This document shows positions 16,560 through 17,770 of a stretch of 17,770 nt of DNA, one piece after another. Positions within the stretch are counted from its first letter, which is position 1, and each line of letters opens with the position of its first letter. The stretch comes from DAOTVS01 sp034436375 (lineage in GTDB: Bacteria; Chloroflexota; Anaerolineae; SpSt-313), in NCBI GenBank assembly GCA_034436375.1, contig DAOTVS010000324.1:1-17770 (forward strand), in the 5' to 3' direction. The translations under genes and the position numbers were made by a program. The notes under the pieces are model-generated. The model did not search any database, was not told the DNA's origin, and saw nothing but the letters and a program-made list of their open reading frames with translations.

Positions 16560-17681
16560 TTACCCGTTGAGGAACCGCACGCAGACCGGCGACGGCACGT
16601 GCACGCCGGGGCCAGCCGGCGTGAGCTGCCCCGTCAGTTGATCGATGTGGAACACGACCACGTTATCACTGTTTTGGTTGGCGGCCAGGAGCCAATTGCC
16701 GCCTGGATCAAGGGCAAAGTGGCGCGGCCATTGGCCTAGCGTCGACTGGTAGCCCACTGTGCTGAGCCGCCCCGTATCTGGGTCTACCGCAAGAATGGCG
16801 ATGCTGTCGTGGCCGCGATTGGAGGCATAGACGAACCAACCCGAGGGCGCTACCTGCACATGCGCCGGGTAATTGGCCCCCGAAGGCAAAGCACCCTTTG
16901 CCGCTTGCCAACCGACCGGCACCGTGGAGAGAATCTGCAGCGCCCGCAGATGCCCACGCGCGGGGTCGAACTCGAACACTGAGAGCGTGGAGTCGAGCTC
17001 ATCGCTCACATAGACCCAGGCGTCGTTGGGGTGGAACGCCAGGTGTCGCGGGCCCGACCCCGCGCCCGTGGGCGCATAGGGCTCGGCGTTGGGCTGAAGC
17101 GTGCCCTGCGCCGGGTCCAGCCGGTAGATCATGATGCGGTCGAGCCCGAGATCGGCCGCCAGGGCGTAGCGGTCAGTGGGGTCGGGAATGATGCAGTGCG
17201 CGTGGGGGCCCTCCTGCCGGTCGGGGTTCACACCAGAGCCGGGGCCGGCATGCTGCACAAAGGCGCTCGCCGGCCCCAGGCGGCCATCGAGCCCGATAGG
17301 GAAGGCAGCCACGCTGCCAGTGCCATAGTTGGCCGCCAACAACAGCCGGCCCGTGGGGTCCACGCTCACATAGCAGGGGTCCACTCCTCCCGAAGGCTGC
17401 TCACCCAGGGGCGCCAATTCCCCCGTCTGCGGGTCAATGGCCAGGGCGGCGATGGCGCCCTCGCGCCCCAGCGCCTCGACTGCCACATACAGGTAGCGGC
17501 GGTTGGGATGCACAGCCAGGAATGAAGGGTTTTCCAGCCCCGCCAGCGTCCGCACCCGGGCCAGTGCTCCTGTCGTGCGGTCAAAGCGGTAGGTATAGAT
17601 GCCCTCGCCGCGCCCACGGGTCGTATAGGTGCCAATGAACAGCAGGTCCTCGTTAGCCGATAGTGTCGCCATCTTTTCCAT
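16560..17681 (-). CDS. Lactonase-family beta-propeller (6-phosphogluconolactonase-like)
   Basis: The protein has 373 residues, the length of seven-bladed propellers of the YbhE/6-phosphogluconolactonase-type lactonase family. Diagnostic blocks: FIGTYT (15-20), EGPHAHC (157-163), DLGLDR (177-182), GSGPRHLAFHP (208-218), and the blade motif YPAHVQVAPSG then YASNRGHDSIAI. Repeated blades end in D(P)xTGxL turns. No signal peptide is seen, so a cytoplasmic place is expected. True 6-phosphogluconolactone activity is not certain, since many family members are uncharacterised. ATG 17681 has AAGGAG 5 nt upstream. It is transcribed from its own promoter and is monocistronic or leads into the hydrolase genes. 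Confidence 0.88.
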   Translation of the reverse strand: MEKMATLSANEDLLFIGTYTTRGRGEGIYTYRFDRTTGALARVRTLAGLENPSFLAVHPNRRYLYVAVEALGREGAIAALAIDPQTGELAPLGEQPSGGVDPCYVSVDPTGRLLLAANYGTGSVAAFPIGLDGRLGPASAFVQHAGPGSGVNPDRQEGPHAHCIIPDPTDRYALAADLGLDRIMIYRLDPAQGTLQPNAEPYAPTGAGSGPRHLAFHPNDAWVYVSDELDSTLSVFEFDPARGHLRALQILSTVPVGWQAAKGALPSGANYPAHVQVAPSGWFVYASNRGHDSIAILAVDPDTGRLSTVGYQSTLGQWPRHFALDPGGNWLLAANQNSDNVVVFHIDQLTGQLTPAGPGVHVPSPVCVRFLNG

Positions 17682-17693
17682 GCTCGCTCCTTG

Positions 17694-17711
17694 ATCTGGC
17701 CCAGGCCAGAT
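17694..17711 (-). promoter_or_regulatory. 18-bp palindrome in the lactonase leader
   Basis: ATCTGGCC-CA-GGCCAGAT has perfect 8-bp arms. It lies between the candidate -10 and the Shine-Dalgarno of the lactonase gene, so it could be an operator or a 5' hairpin that limits translation. No regulator is recognised. Confidence 0.4.
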
Positions 17712-17729
17712 TGCTCGCTTGTCGCCTCC

Positions 17730-17757
17730 AGCATACTGCGCATCACAAAAATGTCAA
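17730..17757 (-). promoter_or_regulatory. Candidate promoter of the lactonase gene
   Basis: On the minus strand, a perfect TTGACA (17752-17757) is followed by a 16-nt spacer and TATGCT (17730-17735, 4/6). The predicted start is about 40 nt upstream of ATG 17681. Confidence 0.55.
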
Positions 17758-17770
17758 CAAGCTTTTGCCC

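Overview
The window looks like a chromosomal segment of a GC-rich bacterium, most likely Chloroflexota (Anaerolineae-like) and possibly from an environmental genome. This rests on gene content (rex, then a complete atp operon followed by murA and mreB), Pro/Thr-rich linkers in surface glycoside hydrolases, and many intergenic inverted repeats, including arms that translate as LRITHY-type peptides. The taxonomic call is an inference.

Layout: (1) 1-898: promoter region and rex, the NADH/NAD+-sensing repressor, on +. (2) 884-1018: a perfect 31-bp inverted repeat separating rex from the convergent minus-strand block. (3) 11582 down to 1025 on -: a strong sigma70-type promoter (TTGACA-17-TATACT), then an AtpZ/AtpI-like protein, subunits a, c, b, delta, alpha, gamma, beta and epsilon, then murA and mreB. 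This couples the proton-driven ATP synthase to a peptidoglycan-precursor enzyme and a cell-shape actin. (4) 11659-16129 on -: two paralogous surface-anchored TIM-barrel glycoside hydrolases, one a lipoprotein and one a 981-residue membrane-anchored protein that also carries a GH18-like domain. (5) 16560-17681 on -: a beta-propeller lactonase-family protein with its own promoter.

Most unusual points. Subunit a carries a tandem duplication of its N-terminal ~100 residues (about 40 identities over 95 positions). The gene upstream (AtpZ/AtpI-like) is also an internal duplication. Subunit delta is only 118 residues and lacks most of the N-terminal domain that binds F1, although alpha keeps its N-terminal helix. 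Four copies of a ~131-139 bp repeat sit at gene boundaries (rex/mreB, beta/gamma, gamma/alpha, alpha/delta). Its arms are built of 7-nt units (consensus CGTAATN) that place TAA in all three frames for any gene entering the element, and the stop codons of rex, gamma and alpha lie inside these arms. The reverse arms are open in all frames and create spurious N-terminal extensions. Start codons in the operon also vary: c, beta and epsilon use ATG, while a, alpha, gamma, delta (GTG) and b (TTG) do not.

No tRNA, rRNA, CRISPR array, transposase or phage gene was recognised.
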